Assembly: GCA_025357895.1 (NCBI GenBank) | Contig: JANYLL010000373.1 | Span: 1-33,663 of the forward strand | DNA length: 33,663 bases | Reading direction: 5' to 3' | Source of the DNA: Ignavibacteriota bacterium | GTDB taxonomy: Bacteria > Bacteroidota > Ignavibacteria > Palsa-1295 | Part shown: positions 1 through 7,358 of the stretch, one piece after another | Layout of the letters: every line of letters begins with the position of its first letter | Position numbering within the stretch: the stretch's first letter is position 1 | Notes under the pieces: model-generated | What the model saw: the letters and a program-made list of their open reading frames with translations, nothing else | Told to the model about the DNA's origin: nothing | Database searches by the model: none | Translations under genes and position numbers: made by a program

Positions 1-13
1 GGAAAAATACTCA

Positions 14-811
14 ATGATAAAAGTTACCCGGTCGGTCATTCCCTCACTTTTTACAGTTATGAATCTCTTCAGCGGATTCATTGCGATCAAAACAGCATTC
101 ATCGACGGCGATTTTGAGAAAGCGGGATGGTTCATTGTTCTCGGTGCTTTCTTTGACACTCTCGATGGAATGATGGCACGCCTAACGCATTCGGCAAGCG
201 AATTTGGTGTCGAACTTGATTCGCTCGCCGATGTCGTAACCTTCGGTGTTGCACCAAGCGCCATTGTTTATAAGCTTTTTTTCTACCAATTTGAAACTAT
301 CGGTATTCTCATAGCAGCACTTCCAATGATCTGCGGTGCGCTTCGTTTAGCACGATTCAATGTCCAGCTTGTCGGCTTCGATAAAGATTATTTTAAAGGT
401 CTGCCAATCCCATCTGCGGCGATACTGATTGTTTCTTTCGTCACGTTCTATTTTCTTCGCGGTGAACCTTCATTCATCTCGCATCAGGGATTGGATATTG
501 CAATGTTCATTGTAGTTATCGGTTCATCACTGATGATGGTCAGCACCGTGAAATACGAAACCCTTCCAAAATTTTCCGGCAAAGCCATCAAAACAGAACC
601 TGCAAAATTTATTGTTGTCTTGGTTGCCATCATTCTTTCGATCATCACCAAGGGTTCGGCAATATTTCCGTTCTTCCTTGTATTTATCCTCTTCGGACTT
701 ATCCGATCGATCATCGTACGCACGAAAAAAGTTGTACGAGACCGCCATGCCGGAGCACTTTTCGACGAAGAAGAATTAGAGCAGGAAGAAAAATCGACCT
801 TTGGGATCTAA
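14..811 (+). CDS. pssA: CDP-diacylglycerol--serine O-phosphatidyltransferase
   Basis: This integral membrane enzyme transfers the phosphatidyl group of CDP-diacylglycerol to L-serine, giving phosphatidylserine, the precursor of phosphatidylethanolamine. The complete CDP-alcohol phosphatidyltransferase signature is visible: D48, D51-G52, A55-R56, G65, D69 and D73, which bind the metal and the CDP group. Several hydrophobic membrane segments follow. The last ~30 residues are charged and acidic (EEELEQEE), a cytosolic tail longer than in minimal family members. The first 17 bases of the window are compatible with an upstream gene ending in TGA that overlaps this ATG (ATGA overlap). By family habit that could be psd, but too little is present to tell. 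The gene runs tail-to-tail into the next one with 5 bases between. Confidence 0.93.
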   Translation: MIKVTRSVIPSLFTVMNLFSGFIAIKTAFIDGDFEKAGWFIVLGAFFDTLDGMMARLTHSASEFGVELDSLADVVTFGVAPSAIVYKLFFYQFETIGILIAALPMICGALRLARFNVQLVGFDKDYFKGLPIPSAAILIVSFVTFYFLRGEPSFISHQGLDIAMFIVVIGSSLMMVSTVKYETLPKFSGKAIKTEPAKFIVVLVAIILSIITKGSAIFPFFLVFILFGLIRSIIVRTKKVVRDRHAGALFDEEELEQEEKSTFGI

Positions 812-816
812 GGGTG

Positions 817-1422
817 TCAATGCAGAAATTTGCCAAATCGCTTCAACCAATTTCTTGACGACTGATAATCTGGATAAGTCTCAGCTAATCTCGACCAGAA
901 AGCTTTTGAATGATTAAAGATTACTGTATGAGCAAGTTCATGCAGTATTACATAATCAATAATATTCGGAGGAGCTTTCATTAATCTCCAATTTAAAGAG
1001 ATGTTTTTTTTCAGCGAACAGCTTCCCCACCGTGTTTTAGCATCTCTGCTCGATACTTTATTGTAAGAATATCCGAATTCTGCGGCAAGTTCAGCGATTC
1101 GTCTGCCAAAATATTCTTTTGCATGATTTTTATACCAATTTTCGAGAGTTGTTTTTTTGGTAATATCAAAGCCCGGATTTGTGGCATCGCCCAAGAATGC
1201 AACTTCATTATTTATTAATACAATATATTTCTCGCGATCTTCATTGAAAGATGAAACATGTTTATTGATCCAATTGGCTTTTTCTGCGAGAAATAAAAGT
1301 AGATCGGAATCAGAGTATCGATGAGGGATCGTAATTTTTACCTGCGAATCGGGATGCACCGTGATCCGTGCGTATTTTACTTTCTTTCTCTGTATGGTAT
1401 ATTTGCCGGTGCTGACGTTCAC
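817..1422 (-). CDS. YgjP-like zinc metallopeptidase (DUF45/WLM type)
   Basis: This is a predicted cytosolic zinc-dependent metallopeptidase of the YgjP/DUF45 family; its substrate is unknown. The zinc motif HELAH is at residues 161-165 (E162 catalytic) and the third ligand is H171 in the usual FNHSKAFW context. The family hallmark RWGSCS (131-136) precedes it. The length of 201 residues is slightly short but normal. The start is a GTG; an in-frame TAA 13 bases upstream means no earlier start is possible, and no ATG precedes the conserved N-terminal part. It is divergent from purS across a 116-bp gap that must hold both promoters, but I could not pick out a convincing promoter there. It converges with pssA. 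Confidence 0.85.
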   Translation of the reverse strand: MNVSTGKYTIQRKKVKYARITVHPDSQVKITIPHRYSDSDLLLFLAEKANWINKHVSSFNEDREKYIVLINNEVAFLGDATNPGFDITKKTTLENWYKNHAKEYFGRRIAELAAEFGYSYNKVSSRDAKTRWGSCSLKKNISLNWRLMKAPPNIIDYVILHELAHTVIFNHSKAFWSRLAETYPDYQSSRNWLKRFGKFLH

Positions 1423-1538
1423 GTATCTAAATAATTATTTTGTACGTGTACTAAACGGCGATGTTCGATCTAACATTTCAATCTTTTCGGCAAGAATTTT
1501 TTCTGCGACGGATAAGACGAATTTATTGTTAATACTAT

Positions 1539-1814
1539 ATGCACTACCACGTCTATATCGCCACAGAGCGAAAAGAAGCCATTCTTGATCCGCAAGGGAA
1601 AGCGACCCATCATGCACTTGATTCATTGGGAATGTCACAAGTTGCCGATGTACGTATCGGTAAATTTATTCGTCTTGCTGTTGATGCCGATTCAAAGGAA
1701 AATGCCCAATCGATTGCCGAAGAATCCAGCCGCAAACTGCTTGCGAATCCCATCATGGAGACTTTCCGAATTGTAGAGATCTTAGAAGCTACACCAAAAG
1801 GAGCAAGTCACTAA
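1539..1814 (+). CDS. purS: Phosphoribosylformylglycinamidine synthase subunit PurS
   Basis: PurS is the small subunit of the three-part FGAM synthase (PurS-PurQ-PurL), which converts FGAR to FGAM in de novo purine synthesis. It is thought to couple the glutaminase PurQ to the synthetase PurL and help channel ammonia. The 91-residue length and the pattern of an N-terminal beta strand (YHVYI), a KEAILDPQG segment and a DVRIGKFI strand are typical. Its stop overlaps the purQ start by one base (TAATG), implying translational coupling. PurL is not in this window. In-frame stops just upstream fix the start close to this ATG. Confidence 0.9.
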   Translation: MHYHVYIATERKEAILDPQGKATHHALDSLGMSQVADVRIGKFIRLAVDADSKENAQSIAEESSRKLLANPIMETFRIVEILEATPKGASH

Positions 1815-2536
1815 TGAAGACACGTGTCATCGTTTTTCCGGGTTCTAATTGCGATCACGATGCGATGCATGCTCTGAAAAATGTAATCGGTGAATCCGAT
1901 ACTGAATTTGTTTGGCATAAAGATGAAACGATAGGTAGAGGAGTTGATCTTGTAATCCTTCCCGGAGGATTTTCTTATGGTGACTATCTTCGCACTGGTG
2001 CAATTGCCAGATTCTCGCCGGTGATGAAAGATGTTATCAGTTTCGCAAATGATGGAGGCACAGTTATTGGAATTTGCAATGGCTTTCAGGTACTTTGCGA
2101 AAGCGGTTTGCTTCCGGGAGTGTTGATCCGTAATGAAGCCCTTAAATTCAGATGTAAGTGGGTAAATCTTCGGTCCGAAAATACCGATACGAGGTTTACT
2201 AATTCTTTGCTACCGGGCGAAGTTATCAACGTTCCAATTGCACATGGCGAAGGATTATACATGGCTGATCCAGAAACAATTAAAGATCTTGAAGAAAACA
2301 AGCAGATCGTTTTCAGATATAGTACTGAAAGCGGTGAACTTTCCCAAGAAGCAAATCCTAACGGTTCGATCAATAATATTGCCGGAATTATCAATAAAGG
2401 AGGTAATGTCCTTGGTATGATGCCTCATCCAGAGCGGGCATGTGAAGATCTTTTAGGGAGCGCAGATGGCATTAAGGTCTTCCGATCACTGGCACGGCAT
2501 TTTGAATTTGCCAAAGAAAAACAAGCAATTGTCTAA
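1814..2536 (+). CDS. purQ: Phosphoribosylformylglycinamidine synthase, glutaminase subunit PurQ
   Basis: PurQ is the class I glutamine amidotransferase subunit of FGAM synthase. It hydrolyses glutamine and passes ammonia to PurL. The nucleophile C88 sits in ICNGFQVL, and the His/Glu pair of the triad is H205 and E207 in [10 protein letters not shown]. The N-terminal [12 protein letters not shown] and [10 protein letters not shown] motifs are typical for PurQ rather than other amidotransferases. The length of 240 residues is normal. It is coupled to purS through a one-base overlap. Confidence 0.95.
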   Translation: MKTRVIVFPGSNCDHDAMHALKNVIGESDTEFVWHKDETIGRGVDLVILPGGFSYGDYLRTGAIARFSPVMKDVISFANDGGTVIGICNGFQVLCESGLLPGVLIRNEALKFRCKWVNLRSENTDTRFTNSLLPGEVINVPIAHGEGLYMADPETIKDLEENKQIVFRYSTESGELSQEANPNGSINNIAGIINKGGNVLGMMPHPERACEDLLGSADGIKVFRSLARHFEFAKEKQAIV

Positions 2537-2569
2537 TCTCATTAAACTTTTTCATTACTAAAACCTCTA

Positions 2570-2701
2570 ATGCTGTATCTACAAAGTTTACTGTTAGTTA
2601 TAGCTTTAATCGCATTGGGAGCGGTTTTCGTCGGCATTATAAAAAATGCTCACGGACCGCGTAAAGGCAAATATCGGACTTCATGGTTTGCCAAGAAATG
2701 A
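2570..2701 (+). CDS. Small single-pass membrane peptide, 43 residues, function unknown
   Basis: A 43-codon reading frame starts at an ATG 33 bases after the purQ stop and ends at TGA. It encodes a hydrophobic helix (about residues 5-24, LQSLLLVIALIALGAVFVGI) followed by a basic tail rich in Lys, Arg and aromatic residues, ending WFAKK. By the positive-inside rule the C-terminus would be cytoplasmic. No strong ribosome binding site is visible. It lies between purQ and the Tat genes and could be a small accessory membrane protein, but I do not recognise a family. The codon composition and clear TM-plus-basic-tail layout argue that it is real. A chance frame cannot be excluded. Confidence 0.5.
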   Translation: MLYLQSLLLVIALIALGAVFVGIIKNAHGPRKGKYRTSWFAKK

Positions 2702-2771
2702 GGGTAAAAACGAACCTTATCGCAGAATATCAAGTTTTCTAACATAAGGCAGGTATCATAGTATTATTAAT

Positions 2772-2778
2772 AAAGGAG
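2772..2778 (+). promoter_or_regulatory. Shine-Dalgarno sequence of tatA
   Basis: AAAGGAG lies 6 bases before the ATG at 2785. It is one of the few strong ribosome binding sites in this window, where several genes lack one, so it supports the start and suggests relatively high expression. Confidence 0.75.
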
Positions 2779-2784
2779 AATATA

Positions 2785-2982
2785 ATGTTTAAAAATTTAG
2801 GCGCTTTTGAATTATTGATCATTGTTGCTATCGTTGTACTACTATTCGGCGGCAAGAAGATCCCTGAACTTATGCGCGGTTTAGGTAAGGGTATGCATGA
2901 ATTCAAGAAATCTTCTGAAGGTCATAGCGATGATGAGCCTGCTGTTCCTCCTGTAAATCCACCAACGCAGAATAAGGTTTAA
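2785..2982 (+). CDS. tatA: Sec-independent translocase protein, TatA/E family
   Basis: This is a pore-forming or TatA-like subunit of the twin-arginine translocase, which exports folded proteins across the inner membrane. The 65-residue protein has the family layout: a short N-terminus, a membrane helix at about residues 8-21, the FGGKKIPEL hinge (21-29), an amphipathic helix ending in [10 protein letters not shown], and a Pro-rich tail. The second member of the family follows 4 bases downstream, so they form one transcript. No tatC is in the window. Confidence 0.88.
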   Translation: MFKNLGAFELLIIVAIVVLLFGGKKIPELMRGLGKGMHEFKKSSEGHSDDEPAVPPVNPPTQNKV

Positions 2983-2986
2983 GGCT

Positions 2987-3361
2987 ATGTTTGAGAATTT
3001 AGGCGGGGGCGAGATGCTCCTGATCTTCTTAGTTATTCTGATCTTCTTCGGACCGAAGAAGATTCCTGAACTTGCAACAAGTTTAGGAAAAGGTATGCGT
3101 AAATTTCGCGATGCTAAAGAAGGCTTGGAAGATCAATTAAAGACTGTGATGAAAGAACCGGTCGAAGCTTTGCAGGCGGCAAAAGCTCAATTTGACCAGC
3201 ATCTCACCGACGCACAAAAGCCTATGCAAGAAACTGCGCAGGCTTTCCAGAATTTAGGAATGCCAACACCAACAACTCCTGTTCCGCTACCTGCAGGCGA
3301 ACCACCTGTCGTTACTGTCTCAATGACGGAGCCAACATCTCTTTCTTCTAAAGCAGAATAA
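2987..3361 (+). CDS. Second TatA/TatB-family translocase subunit with extended tail
   Basis: This is a second TatA/B-type protein of 124 residues, encoded 4 bases after tatA. The N-terminal half mirrors tatA: membrane helix (about 8-21), FGPKKIPEL (21-29) and GKGMRKFRDAKEG. The Gly-Pro at the hinge and the longer amphipathic and Gln/Ala-rich C-terminal part are more like TatB, so it may fill the TatB role, while tatA supplies the oligomer. The family is too short to decide by eye, so I leave the symbol empty. The C-terminal ~50 residues are Pro/Thr-rich and probably disordered. It converges with the gene on the opposite strand, 16 bases away. Confidence 0.82.
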   Translation: MFENLGGGEMLLIFLVILIFFGPKKIPELATSLGKGMRKFRDAKEGLEDQLKTVMKEPVEALQAAKAQFDQHLTDAQKPMQETAQAFQNLGMPTPTTPVPLPAGEPPVVTVSMTEPTSLSSKAE

Positions 3362-3377
3362 TTCTTATTTATTGTTT

Positions 3378-3908
3378 TCAGATGTATCTACTGTCATACG
3401 CCCAGTGTAAGACAGCTTGTCGTTGTCTCTTACGGCAATCCAAATCCCCTGCTTTGCAATTATTCTTTATCTGAACAATGTGTCTTTTAATTGCATACCA
3501 TCGCTTTATCTGACGGTCGTCCTCTGCCGGAATTCTCCGTCCCATAAAATACCTGCAATACCATTGAAACCAACCTCGAGGATCGTCTTTATATATCCAC
3601 CCTTTTTCAATCCAAATTGTTAACGACTGACTTGCCCGGACGCCAAAAAAATTCAGTTTAGGGTCATATTTATCAGGACTGAGTTTTGCCCTCGCAAACC
3701 ATGAGGGAGGAAATTCAGCAGCACAATCCGTCATATACTTCCCTCCGAATATGCCTAAGGCAAGCATTTTTTCCGGAGTAAGTTCGGGTTTAAAGCGAGG
3801 ATCAAAGTTCTCTCCGATAGGCTCAGTCAGATAATAACTGTAGCCCGACTGCATTCTATCATTGACTTGAACAAGTTTCTTCTTAATTCGCTTATGAATG
3901 GTCAGCAT
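3378..3908 (-). CDS. Conserved protein of unknown function
   Basis: This soluble protein of 176 residues has no signal peptide or membrane segment. It is rich in aromatic and basic residues, with motifs that look strongly conserved: YYLTEP near the N-terminus, then FKPELTPEKMLALG, GGKYMTDCAAEFP, SWFARAKLS, WFQWYCRYFMGRR, and a Cys-containing C-terminal part (NNCKAGDLDCRKRQRQA, LHWAYDSR). I recall similar hypothetical proteins in diverse bacteria and some eukaryotes, but no function. The start could be GTG at 3917, but that GTG is part of the AGGTGGAG ribosome binding site of the ATG at 3908, so 3908 is preferred. The gene begins 22 bases after the terminator hairpin of tRNA-Ser, and may depend on its own promoter or on read-through. 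Confidence 0.75.
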   Translation of the reverse strand: MLTIHKRIKKKLVQVNDRMQSGYSYYLTEPIGENFDPRFKPELTPEKMLALGIFGGKYMTDCAAEFPPSWFARAKLSPDKYDPKLNFFGVRASQSLTIWIEKGWIYKDDPRGWFQWYCRYFMGRRIPAEDDRQIKRWYAIKRHIVQIKNNCKAGDLDCRKRQRQAVLHWAYDSRYI

Positions 3909-3911
3909 AAT

Positions 3912-3919
3912 CTCCACCT
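3912..3919 (-). promoter_or_regulatory. Shine-Dalgarno sequence deciding the start at 3908
   Basis: On the - strand AGGTGGAG ends three bases before the ATG at 3908. The in-frame GTG at 3917 falls inside this site, so the longer reading (three extra residues) is unlikely to be the true start. Confidence 0.65.
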
Positions 3920-3930
3920 ATTTATATAAT

Positions 3931-3955
3931 AAAGGCAAGCTGAAAGCCTGCCTTT
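3931..3955 (-). terminator. Rho-independent terminator after tRNA-Ser
   Basis: Read on the - strand, a 10-bp stem (AAAGGCAGGC with GCTTGCCTTT) with a 5-base loop is followed by a T/A-rich run (ATTATAT). The single imperfect pair is a G-U wobble only in - strand RNA; on the + strand it would be an A-C mismatch. This points to the tRNA transcript as the one terminated. It lies 8 bases past the tRNA 3' end. Confidence 0.75.
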
Positions 3956-3963
3956 ATTGAAAG

Positions 3964-4045
3964 CGGAGGGCGAGGGAGTCGAACTCTCATAGCCTTGCGG
4001 CTGGCAGTTTTCAAGACTGCTGCAATACCATTATGCGAGCCCTCC
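3964..4045 (-). tRNA. tRNA-Ser (anticodon UGA)
   Basis: A class II tRNA of 82 bases. The acceptor stem GGAGGGC/GCCCTCC has 7 perfect pairs and the discriminator is G. The D-loop has GGT. The anticodon arm is GCAGT-CTTGAAA-ACTGC with anticodon TGA. The long variable arm has the stem AGCC-GCAA-GGCT, as expected for serine. The T-arm is GAGAG-TTCGACT-CCCTC with one A-C mismatch in the stem. No CCA is encoded. A rho-independent terminator follows. Confidence 0.93.
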
Positions 4046-4123
4046 GTGGATTCGCTGAGACATAACTCTTTGCAGGTAAACGTTGTTCCAAGAACATTCG
4101 AATTTTTCAAGAAATATTTCCCT

Positions 4124-5281
4124 ATGCATAATTTCGGCAAAGAGATTCGCAAACGCTGGCTGCTTGACGATGATGTTGTATTTATGAATCATGGCTCTTT
4201 CGGAGCTTGTCCGCGGGATGTTCTGGTCGCCCAAAGTGAATGGCGCACGAAAATGGAGCAGCAGCTCGTCAAATTTATGACGGTCGATGCTCCGATAGGA
4301 TTAAAGGATTCACTAACAAAACTTGGAGCATTCGTCGGAGCAAAAGAGCAAGATATCGTTTTCGTCGAAAATGCCACATCAGGTGTCAATGCCGTCGTAC
4401 GCTCGTTAATGCCGACCTTCAAACCCGGGGATGAACTTTTTACGACGACGCATGTCTATGGGGCGATGCGAAAAACCTTGCATTATGCCGCCGATGTCAC
4501 AGGAGCAAAAGTTGTTGAAAGAACTATACCTTTCCCGATTCAAAGTGCCGACCAGGTTGTAGAAGCTGTAAAGAGCGGGATAACCGATAAAACAAAATTT
4601 GCAATAATTGATCATATTACTTCTCCTTCTGCTCTTGTCTACCCGATAGAACGAATCATTCCGCTTTTCAAGGAGCGTGGCATACCCGTCATGATCGACG
4701 GAGCTCATGCTCTTGGAATGCTTGATATTAATATGGAAAAGTACGGTGCAGATTTTTATACCGGTAATTGTCACAAATGGCTTTATGCTCCGAAAGGCTC
4801 AGCGTTTCTTTATGTTGATCCGAAACATCAAAAGAGTATTCATCCGACAAACATCTCTCACAACTATCTTACAAGTTTTAAATCCGAGTTTGATTGGGCA
4901 GGCACTCACGATCCAACAGCATGGCTATCTGTCTCTGCCGCACTTGCTTTCATAAAGGAAATCGGAGCGAATGAAATGAGAGCTTACGGGCATAATCTCG
5001 CGCTCGAAGCTCGAAAAATGTTAGCAAAATCCTGGGGGACAAATTTTGTGGCACCGGAAGATATGATCGGCATGCTTGCAACACTCGAACTTCCCGGCAA
5101 TCCCAAAGATACTGACAAACATACTGCTACATTGCATGATAGGCTTCGCGATGAATTTCATTGCGAACTTCCGGTTATCGTCTTGGGCGATCATACCTAC
5201 GTTCGTATTTCGTGCCAAGTCTATAATGATATGTCCGATTATCATAGACTCGATGCTGCAGTGAAAAAGATCTATTCCTAA
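4124..5281 (+). CDS. Class V aminotransferase, isopenicillin-N-epimerase-like
   Basis: This is a PLP-dependent fold type I enzyme of about 385 residues, related to cysteine desulfurases and isopenicillin N epimerase-like proteins; the substrate cannot be told from sequence. The N-terminal FMNHGSFGACP motif is typical of that branch. The PLP-pyridine-binding D192 and H195 lie in MIDGAHALG, and the Schiff-base lysine is K218 in TGNCHKWLYAPKG. The frame is open upstream to 3995, but that would run through the tRNA-Ser gene, so the ATG at 4124, immediately before the conserved MHNFGKEIR start, is taken. No clear ribosome binding site is visible. The nucleosidase gene follows 5 bases after the stop. 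Confidence 0.85.
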   Translation: MHNFGKEIRKRWLLDDDVVFMNHGSFGACPRDVLVAQSEWRTKMEQQLVKFMTVDAPIGLKDSLTKLGAFVGAKEQDIVFVENATSGVNAVVRSLMPTFKPGDELFTTTHVYGAMRKTLHYAADVTGAKVVERTIPFPIQSADQVVEAVKSGITDKTKFAIIDHITSPSALVYPIERIIPLFKERGIPVMIDGAHALGMLDINMEKYGADFYTGNCHKWLYAPKGSAFLYVDPKHQKSIHPTNISHNYLTSFKSEFDWAGTHDPTAWLSVSAALAFIKEIGANEMRAYGHNLALEARKMLAKSWGTNFVAPEDMIGMLATLELPGNPKDTDKHTATLHDRLRDEFHCELPVIVLGDHTYVRISCQVYNDMSDYHRLDAAVKKIYS

Positions 5282-5286
5282 TAGTA

Positions 5287-6045
5287 ATGACAATCGGCAT
5301 CCTCAGTGCAATGCATGAAGAGATCCATCTCATCTCTTCGAAAATTTCTGATAGACAAATCACAACGATTGGCAACCGCGATTATATTAGCGGGACCCTT
5401 GAAGGACAAAAAGTCGTTGCTGGTTTTTCCCGTTGGGGAAAAGTAGCCGCTTCACAGACTGCTACTACACTAATCACAAAATTCAATGCCGATAAAATAA
5501 TCTTCACAGGTGTTGCAGGTGCCATAGCCACTGAACTTCAGATTGGTGATGTCGTTATCAGCAAAGATCTGGTGCAACATGATATGGATGCAAGTGCAAT
5601 TCCTGCGTTCAAGAAATTCGAGGTTCCGCTGCTGGGAATTACACATTTCATAGCTGATTCTGATCTCATCCGACTCGCTTTAGATGCTGCACATAATTAT
5701 CTTTCGCTTATCAGATCACAAAATATTGAGCATTCTGCGCTCGATGAGTATAACATTCATTCACCCAATGTTCATTTCGGAACAATTGCAAGCGGGGATC
5801 AATTTATTGCTGATCATGCGAAGATCAAAGAGTTACGACATGCTATTAACGGCTTACTGTGCATTGAGATGGAAGGCGCCGCCGTTGCGCAGGTTTGCCA
5901 CGAGCATCAGATCCCCTTTGTCGTTATTCGCGCCATTTCCGATAAAGCGGATTCGAATGCCATTCACGATTTTCCAAATTTTGTAAAAAATATCGTCTCC
6001 CACTACTCTTACGGCATTATTCGGGCAGTGTTGAAGAATTTATAA
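5287..6045 (+). CDS. mtnN: 5'-methylthioadenosine/S-adenosylhomocysteine nucleosidase
   Basis: This enzyme cleaves the glycosidic bond of MTA and SAH to release adenine, removing inhibitory by-products of SAM use. The family's catalytic residues are visible: E12 in AMHEEIHL, the purine/ribose-binding E194-M195-E196 (IEMEGAA) and the general acid D219 in ISDKAD. The IIFTGVAG and GDVVIS strands also match. At 252 residues it is longer than the usual ~230; the extra residues are around 136-160, between the substrate-binding strands (NYLSLIRSQNIEHSALDEY). It is probably cotranscribed with the aminotransferase upstream. Confidence 0.88.
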   Translation: MTIGILSAMHEEIHLISSKISDRQITTIGNRDYISGTLEGQKVVAGFSRWGKVAASQTATTLITKFNADKIIFTGVAGAIATELQIGDVVISKDLVQHDMDASAIPAFKKFEVPLLGITHFIADSDLIRLALDAAHNYLSLIRSQNIEHSALDEYNIHSPNVHFGTIASGDQFIADHAKIKELRHAINGLLCIEMEGAAVAQVCHEHQIPFVVIRAISDKADSNAIHDFPNFVKNIVSHYSYGIIRAVLKNL

Positions 6046-6090
6046 ATCGTTTATTACTGTTTGTAACGTCTCTATTACTATAATTCTCTT

Positions 6091-7284
6091 ATGTACGGAA
6101 AAATCAAAGAAGAACTTCAGTCAGAATTACAATCGATTAAAGATTCAGGGCTTTATAAAGAGGAGCGAATTATTACCACACCTCAAGGTGTCGAGATAAA
6201 GGTTGAAGGAAAATCCGGCACATATCTTAATTTTTGTGCGAATAATTATCTTGGGCTGTCTTCTCACCCTCGTGTTATCAAAGCGGCGCATGATGCTCTT
6301 GATAAGCATGGCTACGGCATGTCCAGTGTCCGATTTATCTGCGGCACGGAAGACTTGCATAAAGAACTTGAATCCGAGATTTCAAAATTCTTGCAAACCG
6401 ATGATACGATCCTTTATGTAGCTTGCTTCGATGCGAACGGCGGAGTCTTCGAGCCGTTCTTTGCAGAAAATGATGCTATCATCAGCGATGAATTAAATCA
6501 TGCTTCGATAATTGATGGTGTAAGACTTTCAAAAGCACAGCGATTCCGGTATAAGAATTCCAATATGGAAGAGCTTGAAAACATTCTGAAAGAAACGCAA
6601 AATCTTAGGCACAGGATTATTGTCACCGACGGAGTTTTTTCGATGGATGGATCAATTGCAAAACTCGGAGCAATATGCAATTTAGCAGATAAATATGAAG
6701 CGCTTGTCATGGTTGACGATAGCCATGCTTCAGGGTTTATTGGCAAAACCGGCCGAGGCTCGATCGAGTTTGAGAATGTTATGGGAAGAGTAGATATCAT
6801 CACCTCTACCCTTGGCAAAGCTCTTGGCGGCGCAGCTGGAGGTTTTACATCGGGGCGTAAAGAGATAATCGACATGCTTCGTCAGCGTTCGCGCCCGTAT
6901 CTCTTTAGTAACTCACTTCCCCCTGCTATTGCCGGTGCTGCATTGGAAGTAATACGAATGCTGGGTGAGACAACGGAGTTGCGAGATAAACTCGAAAAAA
7001 ATACGAAGTATTTCCGTGAAAAAATGACAGCTGCTGGTTTTGATATAAAACCCGGTGTCCATCCTATAACGCCGATCATGCTCTACGAGGCACCGCTTGC
7101 ACAGGCATTTGCATCCGAACTTTTGAACGAGGGAATCTATGTGATCGGATTTTTCTATCCCGTTGTAGCAAAAGGACAAGCACGCATCCGAGTGCAAATT
7201 TCTGCCGGTCATGAACGTGAGCATCTGGATAAAGCCATTGCGGGATTTACGAAAGTAGGGAAGAAGCTTGGAGTGATTAAGTAA
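6091..7284 (+). CDS. kbl: Glycine C-acetyltransferase (2-amino-3-ketobutyrate CoA ligase)
   Basis: This PLP enzyme of the alpha-oxoamine synthase family cleaves 2-amino-3-ketobutyrate with CoA to glycine and acetyl-CoA, the second step of threonine breakdown through threonine dehydrogenase. The diagnostic stretches are present: [14 protein letters not shown] (47-60), [14 protein letters not shown] (81-94), [11 protein letters not shown] (208-218), and the PLP lysine K243 in [14 protein letters not shown]. The length of 397 matches Kbl. Serine palmitoyltransferase, which belongs to the same family and occurs in sphingolipid-making Bacteroidota, is an alternative, but the motifs fit Kbl better. 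No tdh lies next to it. The stop codon falls at the edge of a palindromic heptamer repeat. Confidence 0.88.
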   Translation: MYGKIKEELQSELQSIKDSGLYKEERIITTPQGVEIKVEGKSGTYLNFCANNYLGLSSHPRVIKAAHDALDKHGYGMSSVRFICGTEDLHKELESEISKFLQTDDTILYVACFDANGGVFEPFFAENDAIISDELNHASIIDGVRLSKAQRFRYKNSNMEELENILKETQNLRHRIIVTDGVFSMDGSIAKLGAICNLADKYEALVMVDDSHASGFIGKTGRGSIEFENVMGRVDIITSTLGKALGGAAGGFTSGRKEIIDMLRQRSRPYLFSNSLPPAIAGAALEVIRMLGETTELRDKLEKNTKYFREKMTAAGFDIKPGVHPITPIMLYEAPLAQAFASELLNEGIYVIGFFYPVVAKGQARIRVQISAGHEREHLDKAIAGFTKVGKKLGVIK

Positions 7285-7353
7285 GTCAAAAGTAAAAAAA
7301 TCAAAAGACAAAAGTAGACTTTTTTGACTTTTGATTTTGAACTTTTGACTTAA
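7282..7353. repeat. Palindromic heptamer-repeat array, possible bidirectional terminator
   Basis: The left arm reads AAGTCAA, AAGTAAA, AAAATCA, AAAGACA; the right arm (from 7326) reads GACTTTT, GATTTTG, AACTTTT, GACTTAA. The units are 7 bp each, and the right arm is the approximate reverse complement of the left, so RNA from either strand could form a long A/U-rich hairpin. It sits between the converging kbl and comEC genes, and kbl's TAA (7282-7284) is inside it. The unit is the same as that of the array at 13224. Confidence 0.75.
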
Positions 7354-7358
7354 TACTC

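Noticed and set aside
1-17. Possible 3' end of an upstream gene (TGA overlapping the pssA ATG)
   Set aside because: Only four codons are visible, so it cannot be distinguished from chance.
1435-1638. 67-codon frame on the - strand, in the same frame as the YgjP-like gene and ending 13 bases before its start
   Set aside because: About half of it is antisense to purS, it has no recognisable domain, and a TAA separates it from the downstream gene.
4084-4096. Small dyad TGTTC-CAA-GAACA upstream of the aminotransferase
   Set aside because: Only 5-bp arms; a similar string occurs inside a coding region near 12655, so it is probably chance.
3995-4123. Upstream extension of the class V aminotransferase frame (43 extra codons)
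   Set aside because: It runs through the tRNA-Ser gene on the opposite strand and precedes the conserved N-terminus; the ATG at 4124 is better.
6091-7284. Serine palmitoyltransferase as an alternative to Kbl
   Set aside because: The [21 protein letters not shown] and FDANGGVFE motifs fit glycine C-acetyltransferase better.
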